Part shown: piece after piece, positions 25,145-33,874 of the stretch
How positions within the stretch are numbered: position 1 is the first letter of the stretch
Layout: each line of letters starts with the position of its first letter
NCBI GenBank assembly: GCA_964461815.1
Contig: CAYWVF010000013.1
Coordinates: forward strand, 1-64,000
Direction: 5' to 3'
Length of the DNA: 64,000 nucleotides
Source of the DNA: JAAZBA01 sp964461815
GTDB taxonomy: Bacteria > Bacillota > Clostridia > Oscillospirales > QAMX01
The notes under the pieces: generated by a model
Told to the model about the DNA's origin: nothing
Seen by the model: the letters and a program-made list of their open reading frames with translations, nothing else
Databases searched by the model: none
Position numbers and translations under genes: made by a program

Positions 25145-26677
25145 TCAGGCTTCACTTCTGCGCTTATCGAGAGACCTGTATTGCACAGCCTCCGCAATAT
25201 GAACGACCTCTATCGTTTCAGAGCCTGCAATGTCTGCGATCGTTCGTGAAACTCTGAGTATTCTGTCATGAGAACGTGCTGTCAGCCCCATCTTTGTAAA
25301 GGCAGAGCGCATAAAATCCTCAGCACCCTTGCCGAGCGGACACAGCTTGCTCATCATTGACGGAGGAATATATGCGTTACAGCTTATACCGTCAAGAGCT
25401 TCAAAGCGCTTTATCTGACGTGCTCTCGCTTCATTGACTCTTGCACGTATCGTCTCCGAGCTTTCGGCAGGCTTGCGTCGGCTGAGATCATCGTATTTTA
25501 CACTCGGTACGTCGATGTGAAGATCAATCCTGTCGGCAAGAGGGCCGGAGATCTTCGACTGATACTGCTCAACGGCTCTGTCCGAGCATGTGCATCTGCC
25601 TGACGGATGACCGTACCAGCCGCATCTGCATGGATTCATCGCACATACAAGCATGAATCTCGAGGGAAATGTGACAGTACCAGATACTCTTGTGACGGTG
25701 ACACTGCCGTTTTCAAGCGGCTGACGCAGCACCTCAAGCGAGTCGGATGAAAATTCGGGAAACTCATCGAGGAATAGTACACCATTGTGTGCAAGAGATA
25801 TTTCACCCGGACGAGGTATTCTTCCGCCGCCGGACAGACCTGTTGACGATACCGTATGGTGCGGAGCTCTGAACGGACGAGTGAATATCATGGGGTTTGA
25901 TTTCGAAGTCATACCTGCGATCGAGTATATTTTTGTAGTTTCAAGTGATTCCGCCTTTGTCATCGACGGAAGTATTGACGGCAGTCTTGACGCAAGCATA
26001 CTTTTACCGGACCCGGGAGGACCGATGAGCAGTATATTGTGACCTCCGGCAGCAGCGACCTCCAAAGCACGCTTTGCCGATTCCTGTCCCATTACGTCAG
26101 CATAATCCAAAAGCTTTGTATGCTGCTCCTGAGGCTGCCACTCAGGTACAGGCTTGATCTCCGATCTGCCCGTAAGATGGTCGAGCAGCTCGTGGAGAGA
26201 ATTGAGAGGATAAACATCTATATTAGGCGCAAGCGACGCCTCGTTTGCATTTTCCGATGGGCAGAACAGCTTCCTTATCCCAAGCTCGGGAGCTGCCATA
26301 GCCATAGGCAGTACACCTGCGGCAGGACGAAGCTCACCATATAGCGACAGCTCACCTATAAATGCAGCGTCACCGGGAAGCGTAGGCAGATCGCCGTGCT
26401 TTTGAAGTATACTCAATAGGATAGGTAGGTCATATACCGCACTTTCCTTTCGTGTATTCGCAGGAGCAAGATTTACCGTGATCCTGTTGGAGGGGAATGC
26501 AAAGCCGCAGTTTTTTATGGCAGAGCGTACACGCTCACGTGCCTCACGTACTATAGTACCGGGCAGACCAACCACATCAAATGACGGAAGACCGCCGTTA
26601 AGGTCGCATTCCACTGTTATTTCATATCCGTTTATACCATCTAAGCCTATAGAGCGAACATATTCTGCCAAAGCCAT
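25145..26677 (-). CDS. comM: YifB/ComM family Mg-chelatase-like AAA ATPase
   Basis: 510 residues, the standard length. An N-terminal Lon-like S5 fold (YEITVECDLNGGLPSFDVVG and NRITVNLAPANTRKESAVYDLP) is followed by the AAA domain with Walker A LIGPPGSGKSMLA and Walker B GVLFLDEFPEF, then a cysteine cluster CNPCRCGWYGHPSGRCTCSD and a C-terminal helical part. ComM is a helicase that promotes branch migration during natural transformation in other bacteria. It lies 11 bases after glpK. Upstream SD is AAGGAGCTGA. Confidence 0.94.
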   Translation of the reverse strand: MALAEYVRSIGLDGINGYEITVECDLNGGLPSFDVVGLPGTIVREARERVRSAIKNCGFAFPSNRITVNLAPANTRKESAVYDLPILLSILQKHGDLPTLPGDAAFIGELSLYGELRPAAGVLPMAMAAPELGIRKLFCPSENANEASLAPNIDVYPLNSLHELLDHLTGRSEIKPVPEWQPQEQHTKLLDYADVMGQESAKRALEVAAAGGHNILLIGPPGSGKSMLASRLPSILPSMTKAESLETTKIYSIAGMTSKSNPMIFTRPFRAPHHTVSSTGLSGGGRIPRPGEISLAHNGVLFLDEFPEFSSDSLEVLRQPLENGSVTVTRVSGTVTFPSRFMLVCAMNPCRCGWYGHPSGRCTCSDRAVEQYQSKISGPLADRIDLHIDVPSVKYDDLSRRKPAESSETIRARVNEARARQIKRFEALDGISCNAYIPPSMMSKLCPLGKGAEDFMRSAFTKMGLTARSHDRILRVSRTIADIAGSETIEVVHIAEAVQYRSLDKRRSEA

Positions 26678-26688
26678 TCAGCTCCTTC

Positions 26689-28170
26689 TTATCTTATTGT
26701 ACGTTTTATCGCATCATGCCATCCGGCAATGAGATCTTCACGGTGATCATCGGTCATGCTCGGACTAAACTCACGCTCAAGCTGCCACAGCTTCGTGATC
26801 TCATCTGTATCCCTCCAGTAGCCGACCGCAAGTCCCGCAAGATATGCAGCACCGAGCGCTGTAGTCTCAACACATTTGGGTCGATGCACGGGAAGCTTTA
26901 TGATATCGGACTGGAATTGCATGAGGAAATTATTTGCCGATGCACCGCCGTCTACCTTGAGAGATCTGAGCTGTATATTCGAATCCTTATGCATCGCTTC
27001 CAGCACATCAAGAGTCTGATACGCAAGCGATTCAAGAGTAGCTCTGATGATGTGATATTTATTTGCACCTCTCGTCAGTCCTGTGATCGTGCCGCGTGCG
27101 TATTGATCCCAGTACGGAGCACCAAGCCCGACGAACGCAGGCACTACGTACACACCGTTCGTATCGCTGACCTTTGATGCCATATATTCACTGTCGGGCG
27201 CACTGTCGATAAGCTTCATCTCGTCACGCAGCCACTGGATCGCAGCACCTGCAACGAAGATCGAACCCTCAAGTGCGTAGTTTACCTTGCCGTTAAGTCC
27301 CCATGCGATGGTGGCAAGAAGTCCCGAATCTGAATCAACGGGCTTGTCACCTGTATTCATCAGCATAAAGCAGCCTGTACCGTATGTATTCTTGACCATG
27401 CCCGGCTCAAAGCAGCCCTGACCGAACAACGCAGCCTGTTGATCTCCGGCAGCACCCGATACTGCAATAGGTCCGCCGAGGATTGTGCTGTCGGATTCGC
27501 CGTAAACGCAGGATGACGGCTTTGGCTCGGGAAGCATCGAACGGGGAATGTTCAGCTCATGAAGTATATCATCATCCCAGTCGAGAGTGTGGATGTTAAA
27601 GAGCATAGTTCTTGCGGCATTGGAATAATCGGTCACATGAGCCTTACCGTGAGTAAGCTTCCAGATAAGGAATGTATCGACAGTGCCGAAAAGCAGCTCT
27701 CCACGCTCAGCTCTTGCTCTTGCACCCGGAACGTTGTCAAGTATCCACTTGACCTTTGTACCGCTGAAATATGCATCCGGCATAAGTCCGGTCTTAGCAC
27801 GTATCATCTCACCCAGACCACGCTCCTTCAGCTCATCACACATCTCAGCTGTACGTCTGCACTGCCATACTATAGCAGGGCAGATAGGCTCCGAGGTGTT
27901 CTTATCCCATACGATAGTAGTCTCACGCTGATTTGTGATACCTATTGCAGCAATATCCCTGTACGTAGCGTTGATCTTCAGCATTGCCTCCTGTGCCACA
28001 CCGAGCTGAGTTGACCATATTTCCATAGCATCATGCTCCACCCAACCGGGCTTCGGATAATACTGCCGAAACTCCTTTTGAGCAGTGCTCACACGGTTTC
28101 CCTGTCTGTCAAATATTATGCATCGGGAGCTTGTTGTTCCCTGATCGAATGACATTACATATTTACCCAT
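26689..28170 (-). CDS. glpK: Glycerol kinase
   Basis: 493 residues from ATG 28170, behind GGAGGTACAGTGAT; longer upstream reading is not supported. The FGGY kinase opening is MSFDQGTTSSRCIIFDRQGN; WVEHDAMEIW, GITNQRETTIVWDK and AVSGAAGDQQAALFGQGCF are glycerol kinase hallmarks, as is the late LKVDGGASANNFLMQFQ. It phosphorylates glycerol to glycerol 3-phosphate. No glpF or glpD is adjacent; it lies between an M20 peptidase and comM. Confidence 0.96.
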   Translation of the reverse strand: MGKYVMSFDQGTTSSRCIIFDRQGNRVSTAQKEFRQYYPKPGWVEHDAMEIWSTQLGVAQEAMLKINATYRDIAAIGITNQRETTIVWDKNTSEPICPAIVWQCRRTAEMCDELKERGLGEMIRAKTGLMPDAYFSGTKVKWILDNVPGARARAERGELLFGTVDTFLIWKLTHGKAHVTDYSNAARTMLFNIHTLDWDDDILHELNIPRSMLPEPKPSSCVYGESDSTILGGPIAVSGAAGDQQAALFGQGCFEPGMVKNTYGTGCFMLMNTGDKPVDSDSGLLATIAWGLNGKVNYALEGSIFVAGAAIQWLRDEMKLIDSAPDSEYMASKVSDTNGVYVVPAFVGLGAPYWDQYARGTITGLTRGANKYHIIRATLESLAYQTLDVLEAMHKDSNIQLRSLKVDGGASANNFLMQFQSDIIKLPVHRPKCVETTALGAAYLAGLAVGYWRDTDEITKLWQLEREFSPSMTDDHREDLIAGWHDAIKRTIR

Positions 28171-28192
28171 ATCACTGTACCTCCATGCAAAG

Positions 28193-29377
28193 CTAAAATT
28201 CACGGTTTTCTCTGAGGTATGCGGCAGCAGCCTCTGCTAATAGTGCAGCACCTCTGTCAAGCACACTTTCTTCTATCTCAAATTTCGGATTGTGATTTTT
28301 ATATGCATTTTCTGCGGGCTTTGTAGATAAAAGCCAGAATGCACCAGGTGCATCGTTGAGGAATACGCATACGTCCTCACTCACCATAGTCGGATTTTTC
28401 ATAATAGTTACTGCATTCTCACCATAGAGCCTTGCGGCGATAGATGAAATGAAGTCGGCGGCATTATCATTATTGAATGTGGCAATATCGTTTGTAACTA
28501 TATCCATCCTGCATTCAGCACGATGAGCCCTTGCGACCATAGACGACACCTCACCTATGCGCTTTAGCAGGAATTGCCTGAACTCCTCGGAGTATGTCCT
28601 CATCGTAGCCTGCATCGTGACCTCAGGCGGAATGACATTATATGACGAGCCGCCGTGTATCGAGCAGATGGAGAATACAGTATTGTCAAAGGGTGAGACC
28701 TCACGACTTATGACAGACTGGATAGATGTGATGATATCTGCGGCAGTCACTATAGGGTCAATGCTGTTTTGCGGCTCAGCACCGTGACTGCCTTTGCCTG
28801 TAACGGTAAATTTAATCATATTCTGTGCCGACATCATCGCACCGCCTCTGATACATACAGTCCCGGCAGGTGCATCATACAGGCAGCCTACATGCTGACC
28901 AAAGGTGGCATCGGCTTTAGGCTCGTTCAACGCACCCTCAGCTGCCATGGTCGAAGCGCCGATATTCAGCTCCTCACCGGGCTGGAATATGAGCTTGACC
29001 TTACCGCAAAGCTCGTCCCTGCTTTCACATAGCATACGTGCGGCGGTCAAAAGCATAGCGGTATGTGCATCATGTCCGCAGGCGTGCATACAGCCTGTAT
29101 CACACGCATAGGGAGCACCTGTTTCCTCGACTACAGGCAAAGCATCCATATCGGCACGCAGTGCAACGATCTTGCCCGGCTTACCGCTGTCAATCACAGC
29201 TATGATACCGTCACTGTTTTTATATCTTTTGTAGGTAAGTCCTAAGCTCTCAAGCTCTTTTATAACATATTCGGCTGTTTTAGGCAGAAACAGACCTACC
29301 TCGGCTATTCTGTGCAGCTCCCTACGGCGGTTTATGGTCTCATTGAGAAGTTCAGCGGCTCTTTCTTTGTAATTCAT
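28193..29377 (-). CDS. M20 family amidohydrolase (hippurate hydrolase-like)
   Basis: 394 residues. The dizinc site is seen in VALRADMDALPV and CMHACGHDAHTAMLL, with the general base Glu in FQPGEELNIGAS and a ligand His in ADATFGQHVGCLYDAP. KGSHGAEPQNSIDPI is the lid-domain block. These are features of the M20D group, which cleaves N-acyl amino acids, hippurate or indole-acetyl amino acids in the cytoplasm. The exact substrate is open. It lies 22 bases upstream of glpK on the same strand, with SD GGAG before its ATG. Confidence 0.9.
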   Translation of the reverse strand: MNYKERAAELLNETINRRRELHRIAEVGLFLPKTAEYVIKELESLGLTYKRYKNSDGIIAVIDSGKPGKIVALRADMDALPVVEETGAPYACDTGCMHACGHDAHTAMLLTAARMLCESRDELCGKVKLIFQPGEELNIGASTMAAEGALNEPKADATFGQHVGCLYDAPAGTVCIRGGAMMSAQNMIKFTVTGKGSHGAEPQNSIDPIVTAADIITSIQSVISREVSPFDNTVFSICSIHGGSSYNVIPPEVTMQATMRTYSEEFRQFLLKRIGEVSSMVARAHRAECRMDIVTNDIATFNNDNAADFISSIAARLYGENAVTIMKNPTMVSEDVCVFLNDAPGAFWLLSTKPAENAYKNHNPKFEIEESVLDRGAALLAEAAAAYLRENREF

Positions 29378-29398
29378 AAAAAACTCCGTATTTTTGAA

Positions 29399-29432
29399 CA
29401 GAACTGTATCATAGTCAAATGATACAGTTCTG
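29399..29432. repeat. Perfect 14-bp inverted repeat
   Basis: CAGAACTGTATCAT and ATGATACAGTTCTG enclose a 6-base loop. It sits in the leader of the M20 gene, 22 bases from its start. No T-run follows on the minus strand, so it is either an operator or an mRNA hairpin rather than a clear terminator. Confidence 0.6.
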
Positions 29433-29525
29433 AAAATTTATATAATCGTGTATAAAGCAACAGATAATATCGCGCGACCCATTGATCTGTGCAGAAAATG
29501 CACGAGACAGACTGCATCGTATGTA

Positions 29526-30164
29526 TTATTTCGCTTTTTTGATAAGAAATTGCTCCATTGCCTCATACTTACCCTTGAGAGAGCATATGAGCGCACTTAT
29601 AGTATATACAAGAGCAGAGGCTGCCGCACATAGCTCGTCTCCCATCGTATCGATAAGCCCCGTATCCATCGTCCCGTCAGGCAGAAGAGTGTGCTTTTGC
29701 ATACCGTAATCGAACAGCGTGTCTATCGTATATTCGAAAAACTCCCACAGCGTACCACATGCCATGGCAAAGGTCAGCATCAGCAGTGCAAGTATATACG
29801 GATTCCAGTCGCGAATGCTTTTTCCCTTGACTGCACAGTCGATAAACGACAGCGAAAGTATCGCAAGGAAAGCACCTGACGACGTGTGGAGAACAATATC
29901 CCATATCGGTATCAGATCGTAGAAATTCAGACAGCTGCCGAGAAAATTCGCAAGGAATATAAACAGCACGAAAAATGCTTCGAGTCGTATAGGTATTCTT
30001 ATTTTTGCAAGCTTTTGCAGCACCGGAGCAACAAAGGTGAGCGCAAAGCCGGCAAGAGAATCGGTCAATAGCTTCATATCACCGATCACCACGGAATACA
30101 CGATTACTACAGCAAAGCATATGCGTAATACCCATGGGAAATACTTTAGAAATTTGTCGATCAT
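29526..30164 (-). CDS. DUF2238/YjdF-like multi-pass membrane protein
   Basis: 212 residues from ATG 30164 behind AAGGAGG. Five to six hydrophobic helices are visible (about residues 11-30, 36-55, 65-82, 90-108, 125-145 and 180-198). The conserved HTSSGAFLAI, CGTLWEFFEYTID and DTGLIDTMGDELCAA blocks, with polar residues inside helices, match the YjdF/DUF2238 type family, whose role is unknown. It is monocistronic: a good promoter sits right upstream and a hairpin lies before the next gene. Confidence 0.72.
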   Translation of the reverse strand: MIDKFLKYFPWVLRICFAVVIVYSVVIGDMKLLTDSLAGFALTFVAPVLQKLAKIRIPIRLEAFFVLFIFLANFLGSCLNFYDLIPIWDIVLHTSSGAFLAILSLSFIDCAVKGKSIRDWNPYILALLMLTFAMACGTLWEFFEYTIDTLFDYGMQKHTLLPDGTMDTGLIDTMGDELCAAASALVYTISALICSLKGKYEAMEQFLIKKAK

Positions 30165-30190
30165 TCGTATAATCCTCCTTAGCAAAAAGG

Positions 30191-30219
30191 AGTATATCAT
30201 ATATTTTCAATTTTATCAA
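30191..30219 (-). promoter_or_regulatory. Sigma-A-like promoter of the membrane protein gene
   Basis: Minus-strand TTGATA (30214-30219), 17-base spacer, TATACT (30191-30196). The stretch from 30220 to 30393 is AT-rich and shows no gene. Confidence 0.75.
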
Positions 30220-30393
30220 GCAGAGATGTAATTAATTAAGCTTTAATTCATTTTTTTTGACCGAAAGATCATCTGCTATATGGAATTATACCATATTGTC
30301 ATATATTTGTAAATAAATACCGCGGTAATTTGCGTAAAAAATATCATCACCGCAGCCTTCGAAAGGATAAGCAGATGCTTTATATCGAAAAAA

Positions 30394-30428
30394 GTGCCGT
30401 GCGACCTGTTTGTACGTTCGCACGGCAC
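30394..30428 (-). terminator. Terminator of the phage-derived cassette
   Basis: GTGCCGTGCGA pairs perfectly with TCGCACGGCAC. On the minus strand it is followed by a TTTTTT run. It closes the capsid-lysis transcript after the holin. Confidence 0.88.
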
Positions 30429-30450
30429 GACCGAGTATTATCGATACAGC

Positions 30451-30738
30451 TTACTTATCATTCATTTTCTTGACAGATGCTTCTATCAGCATGTTCTTCT
30501 CACTGTCGCTTATGTCAAGCTCCTTTAGAAGCTCGAAAACATACTCGAATTTTTCACTCCCGGACTCGGGGATACCCTTGAATACCTGCTCCGCTGCATT
30601 GACTGCAACGTCTACCCATGCGGCAGCATTGCTCCATGACGCTTCGGATACCCTTGAACGCACATACCTTGAAGCGATACTCAGTGCAAATGACACGAGT
30701 ATAAGTGCAAAGCTTAATATGATCTCATAAATGTCCAT
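30451..30738 (-). CDS. Phage holin, LLH-type
   Basis: 95 residues from ATG 30738, behind GAGGTG; a GTG three codons upstream is less likely. One membrane helix at about residues 4-24 (IILSFALILVSFALSIAS) is followed by a charged region with AAAWVDVAVNAAEQVF and a helical tail EKFEYVFELLKELDISDSEK. This arrangement matches the LLH holins of Firmicutes phages, which form membrane lesions so the endolysin can reach the wall. It is the last gene of the cassette, directly after the amidase, with the terminator 23 bases past the stop. Confidence 0.72.
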   Translation of the reverse strand: MDIYEIILSFALILVSFALSIASRYVRSRVSEASWSNAAAWVDVAVNAAEQVFKGIPESGSEKFEYVFELLKELDISDSEKNMLIEASVKKMNDK

Positions 30739-30743
30739 CTGCT

Positions 30744-31274
30744 TCACCTCACTTTCCCTGTAGCGATTACCTTTTCCTTTTGCGAGACTCTCCTTTTGAA
30801 CTCTGTCCAGAGCGATGGTCTGTCAAGCATCGTTGCCGGACAATGCTTGCCCCACGAATCGTAGTGACGAACAACGTGCTCTGCGGTGATTCCTGTAATA
30901 CTCATGATATACCTCGTCAGCTCCGCAGCCTTTGCAAATGCACAATCATAATCACCGTCGGAGTTGACACATATCTCTATCCCGATGGAGTTTGAGTTGT
31001 ATATGGGATTTTTGTATCTCCCTGCCTTACCGCCTACGTGCCACATACGTTGGCATTTGCCGGGCTCAAACTCACCGAGCTGTATGATCTTGCTGTCATC
31101 GACTACGAAATGTGCGCTTGAACGTGCATTTTTATTCGATGACCAGTAGCGGTAATGTGCATCGGCGTTTGCACCCTTTGCACGGTTCGCAGTCTCATGG
31201 ATCACGATATATTTCGGCTTTATCACGACCCCCTTAGTATAGTTTATATTTATAAGCCTTTTTTCTATCTTCAT
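30744..31274 (-). CDS. N-acetylmuramoyl-L-alanine amidase (phage endolysin)
   Basis: 176 residues of the Amidase_2/PGRP fold. Zinc ligands and catalytic residues are visible: YIVIHETANRAKGA (first His), WHVG, GIEICVNSDG (Glu), and VVRHYDSWGKHCPAT (second His, then the Cys position used in this family). SSAHFVVDD is also typical. It cuts the bond between muramic acid and the stem peptide, releasing particles or remodelling the wall. There is no signal peptide, so export would rely on the holin. There is no separate wall-binding domain, so it is a short lysin. It overlaps the XhlA-like gene by 4 bases. Confidence 0.93.
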   Translation of the reverse strand: MKIEKRLININYTKGVVIKPKYIVIHETANRAKGANADAHYRYWSSNKNARSSAHFVVDDSKIIQLGEFEPGKCQRMWHVGGKAGRYKNPIYNSNSIGIEICVNSDGDYDCAFAKAAELTRYIMSITGITAEHVVRHYDSWGKHCPATMLDRPSLWTEFKRRVSQKEKVIATGKVR

Positions 31275-31543
31275 AGCTTTAAAAGGATCGTCGCAATAGA
31301 CGAGATCACTGCACTGATGACAGCTGTTGCGATATAGTTGAGCCGCTTTGCGGGAGCACCTGCCAAAGCTCTTATAGATACGAGCATATCACCGATATCC
31401 TCCTTTATGTACATTATATCCTTTTTTATCAGCTCCACCGAGGTGGTGATCTCACGTATAGCTCTGTCCATCTCGTTTTCATCGTTCATGAGAGAGCCTA
31501 TGCTGTTTTCCATTTCCTCCACCTTCATTTTCAGTATATCCAC
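31271..31543 (-). CDS. XhlA-like small coiled-coil membrane protein
   Basis: 90 residues from a GTG at 31543 behind GAGGGTG. Residues 1-60 form a charged helix rich in Glu, Met and Lys (MKVEEMENSIGSLMND and IKKDIMYIKEDIGDM), likely a coiled coil. Residues 68-88 form one membrane helix (IATAVISAVISSIATILL). This is the layout of haemolysin XhlA, which in Bacillus PBSX works with a holin and amidase in lysis. Sequence similarity is by architecture; the position beside amidase and holin supports it. Confidence 0.7.
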   Translation of the reverse strand: MDILKMKVEEMENSIGSLMNDENEMDRAIREITTSVELIKKDIMYIKEDIGDMLVSIRALAGAPAKRLNYIATAVISAVISSIATILLKL

Positions 31544-31549
31544 CGTATG

Positions 31550-33412
31550 TCACCCTCTTTCAGTCCTGTATCGGATCCTCAGCCTGCATAACGCAAGCAC
31601 CGATTCCGCAGACTTACATGACAGCCTTACCGAAAAGGTCTTTACACCATGCCGCATTGGATCACGCTCTACTACCTTAAGATATTCGTCACTTGCAGCC
31701 GATGCTATCATCTTCGACTCGTTGACCTTTACGCACCGATCACGCTCTGTAAAAAAGTATTCCGCATCCATAGCACACTGTGTTCCGGGAGGGAGAGTGT
31801 ACCACAGCTTTTCTACAGCCTTGAGCTTATTTTCCTTGCCGAGCAGCATCTCCGAGCTGTGCCAGTATGCGTCGATCGGATCTCCGAAGTCGTCGGCTGT
31901 ATCCTCAAAGGAAATTACCCGGGGAGATTCGGATGATACCGAGTACAGCTTACCGCTATCGGAGAAGAAAGCGTTTGCCTTGATACCGTCAAAAATATAC
32001 CATGACAGCTTGCGCTCTGAGTTGACCGAGCCACCCGAATAGGAGTACGGACTGTCGGCATAATCCCACAGGAATACATAGCCTCCGGCACAAAGCCAGT
32101 ATCTGCCGTCAAAATCGACGGAGCACACACTGTTTCCGATAAGCTTCGAACGTAAAAGCTTGTCTACATTACGCGAAATAGGCTGTACATTCTTCTCGTT
32201 TTCCCTTGCCGTAGATAGGAGAATATACACACCTCCGTATGTATTCGCAAAAACGAGACGGTTCTGTATCGTCTGAACGGAATCGTATATGTCGCAGCCT
32301 ATGACAGGACTTACACAGCGAGCCTCGAATGATATACCGTCACTGTCGTAGCTGTAGCTCAGGATATGAGTCTCATGCTTTTTGAACAACGTCAGGATAT
32401 CGTACTGACGACCGAAGCATATCAGCTCATCACCGTTGCCTACAGGCTTCTCAAAGCTGTAGGGCAGGTATGACGGATCGTATGAAGCAGAGTATCTGTA
32501 CTTGTTTGTTCCGTTGCCGCAGAAAAATACTCTTGAATCGCCACCGTAGGCTATAGCTCTGGTGTATGTGATCTTGTCCTTCAGCTCAGGCAGTCCGAAT
32601 TCCGTGTTGGCAGTTCGCCTTAATTTTACTCGTATGTAGCCGACCGCAGAGGGTGGGTACGATGTGAGATTTATGGCGAAGTAGTTGTTGGAAAAGTCGG
32701 ATATTGAATACATGTTACTGCCGGGAAGATACTCTGTACCATTGATGAAAACGCTTATGATCAACTTCGAAGCCGGACACAGCAGCTTTGGTACAAGAGT
32801 TCTCTTGTAGCTGTTGTAGGAATCATACAGAAGATATACATACGAAGAAAGCATGTTGTTTTCCTCGTAAGGCGTTCTGATCTGCTCGGTTGGATCATAC
32901 CCCAAGGTAATATGATATACGGTCGGAATATAGCCCTCCACATGCGAGGCTGTATTACCGTTTATGCATATATAATCTATGCCATTGAGAAAATATACGC
33001 TGTAGCCGTAGCGGAAGAACGAGCCCTTAGGCGCTTTGTCTTCACCGTCGGGTATCGTAAGCTCTATCAGCTTTACGTACGTACCGTCAGATGGAGTATA
33101 CTTGTACAGCCGAGACGCACATTGAAGAAAAATATGCCCGAAATTGTCATCGATAACGCATTCGATACCGTCTGTATCGGAAATGCCGTCTCCAGACAGC
33201 TTTGTAACCTCACTTTGCCCAAATCTTGTCCTCAGAGCACCATCCTTGAACCATACGTTACGCATATCCTGTGATTGATCGTGCTCTATTTCCGACGGCA
33301 GATCTTCAAGATTTACACCTCCGTTGAATACAGCATCGGAATCCTCGATACAAAACTCGGCTATGTCCTCAAGACTTGATCTGAACTTGCCGCTTTTTCT
33401 CTTGAACTGCAT
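31550..33412 (-). CDS. Phage stabilization protein (P22 gp10-like tail hub)
   Basis: 620 residues, rich in beta strands with repeated blocks such as HIFLQCASRLYKYTPSDGTY, YGYSVYFLNGIDYICING, RVFFCGNGTNKYRYSASYD, RQYDILTLFKKHETHIL and GRYWLCAGGYVFLWDY. This propeller-like layout, with an N-terminal GGVNLEDLPSEIEHDQSQDMRN segment naming a tail-closure region, resembles P22 gp10-type packaged-DNA stabilization proteins that plug the portal. I judge this by architecture and genome position between connector and lysis genes. There is no signal peptide. If right, the particle would have a short podovirus-like stopper instead of a long tail. Confidence 0.7.
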   Translation of the reverse strand: MQFKRKSGKFRSSLEDIAEFCIEDSDAVFNGGVNLEDLPSEIEHDQSQDMRNVWFKDGALRTRFGQSEVTKLSGDGISDTDGIECVIDDNFGHIFLQCASRLYKYTPSDGTYVKLIELTIPDGEDKAPKGSFFRYGYSVYFLNGIDYICINGNTASHVEGYIPTVYHITLGYDPTEQIRTPYEENNMLSSYVYLLYDSYNSYKRTLVPKLLCPASKLIISVFINGTEYLPGSNMYSISDFSNNYFAINLTSYPPSAVGYIRVKLRRTANTEFGLPELKDKITYTRAIAYGGDSRVFFCGNGTNKYRYSASYDPSYLPYSFEKPVGNGDELICFGRQYDILTLFKKHETHILSYSYDSDGISFEARCVSPVIGCDIYDSVQTIQNRLVFANTYGGVYILLSTARENEKNVQPISRNVDKLLRSKLIGNSVCSVDFDGRYWLCAGGYVFLWDYADSPYSYSGGSVNSERKLSWYIFDGIKANAFFSDSGKLYSVSSESPRVISFEDTADDFGDPIDAYWHSSEMLLGKENKLKAVEKLWYTLPPGTQCAMDAEYFFTERDRCVKVNESKMIASAASDEYLKVVERDPMRHGVKTFSVRLSCKSAESVLALCRLRIRYRTERG

Positions 33413-33424
33413 TTTACACCACCT

Positions 33425-33820
33425 TTATGCGAAAAAGCTGTTCTTTACGGCAGTGTATCGCTCGCCGTACGGAAGATTTTCAAGCTTCTGATAATACAGC
33501 TCCATAAGCCTGTCCGATATGGCAATATCCATAGTGAGAGCTGCACATGCGGCAGCAAAAAACGGTATCGGAGCACATGCGTACTCGGGCAGAGAAAGCT
33601 CTGTAGACTTGTCCGTATCGCTGTCGATGGGCGTGACCTCCGCAAAACCGACAGTATTTCTCATATGGTCGGAGATCTCTCGCTGAGCAGTGTCTATCGC
33701 AGATATCATCCTGTGAAAGAGATCGATATATCTCGGATCGTCATTTGCGATAACAGAGCCGCCTTCGGAATATATACCTATGAGTGTCAATGCTTTTGTG
33801 ATACATTCGTTTATTGTCAT
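33425..33820 (-). CDS. Head-tail connector-like protein
   Basis: 131 residues, with an AAGGAGG SD. It is helical: TINECITKALTLIGIYSEGGSV, then IDLFHRMISAIDTAQREISDHM, then PFFAAACAALTMDIAISDRLMELYYQKLENL. This small all-helical form, placed after the capsid gene and before the gp10-like gene, fits gp4/gp6-type head-completion connectors. The residues KALTLIGI and EGGSV match the N-terminal helix of that group by memory only. It would form the ring under the portal. Confidence 0.6.
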   Translation of the reverse strand: MTINECITKALTLIGIYSEGGSVIANDDPRYIDLFHRMISAIDTAQREISDHMRNTVGFAEVTPIDSDTDKSTELSLPEYACAPIPFFAAACAALTMDIAISDRLMELYYQKLENLPYGERYTAVKNSFFA

Positions 33821-33840
33821 AAATACCTCCTTAAAGTGTT

Positions 33841-33861
33841 CCGGAGACGTAAAGTCTCCGG
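33841..33861 (-). promoter_or_regulatory. Intercistronic hairpin after the major capsid gene
   Basis: CCGGAGAC pairs with GTCTCCGG around a 5-base loop, 14 bases past the capsid stop. There is no T-run on the minus strand. A hairpin here would protect the capsid message 3' end or reduce downstream expression. Confidence 0.55.
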
Positions 33862-33874
33862 ATACTGTTTTTTA

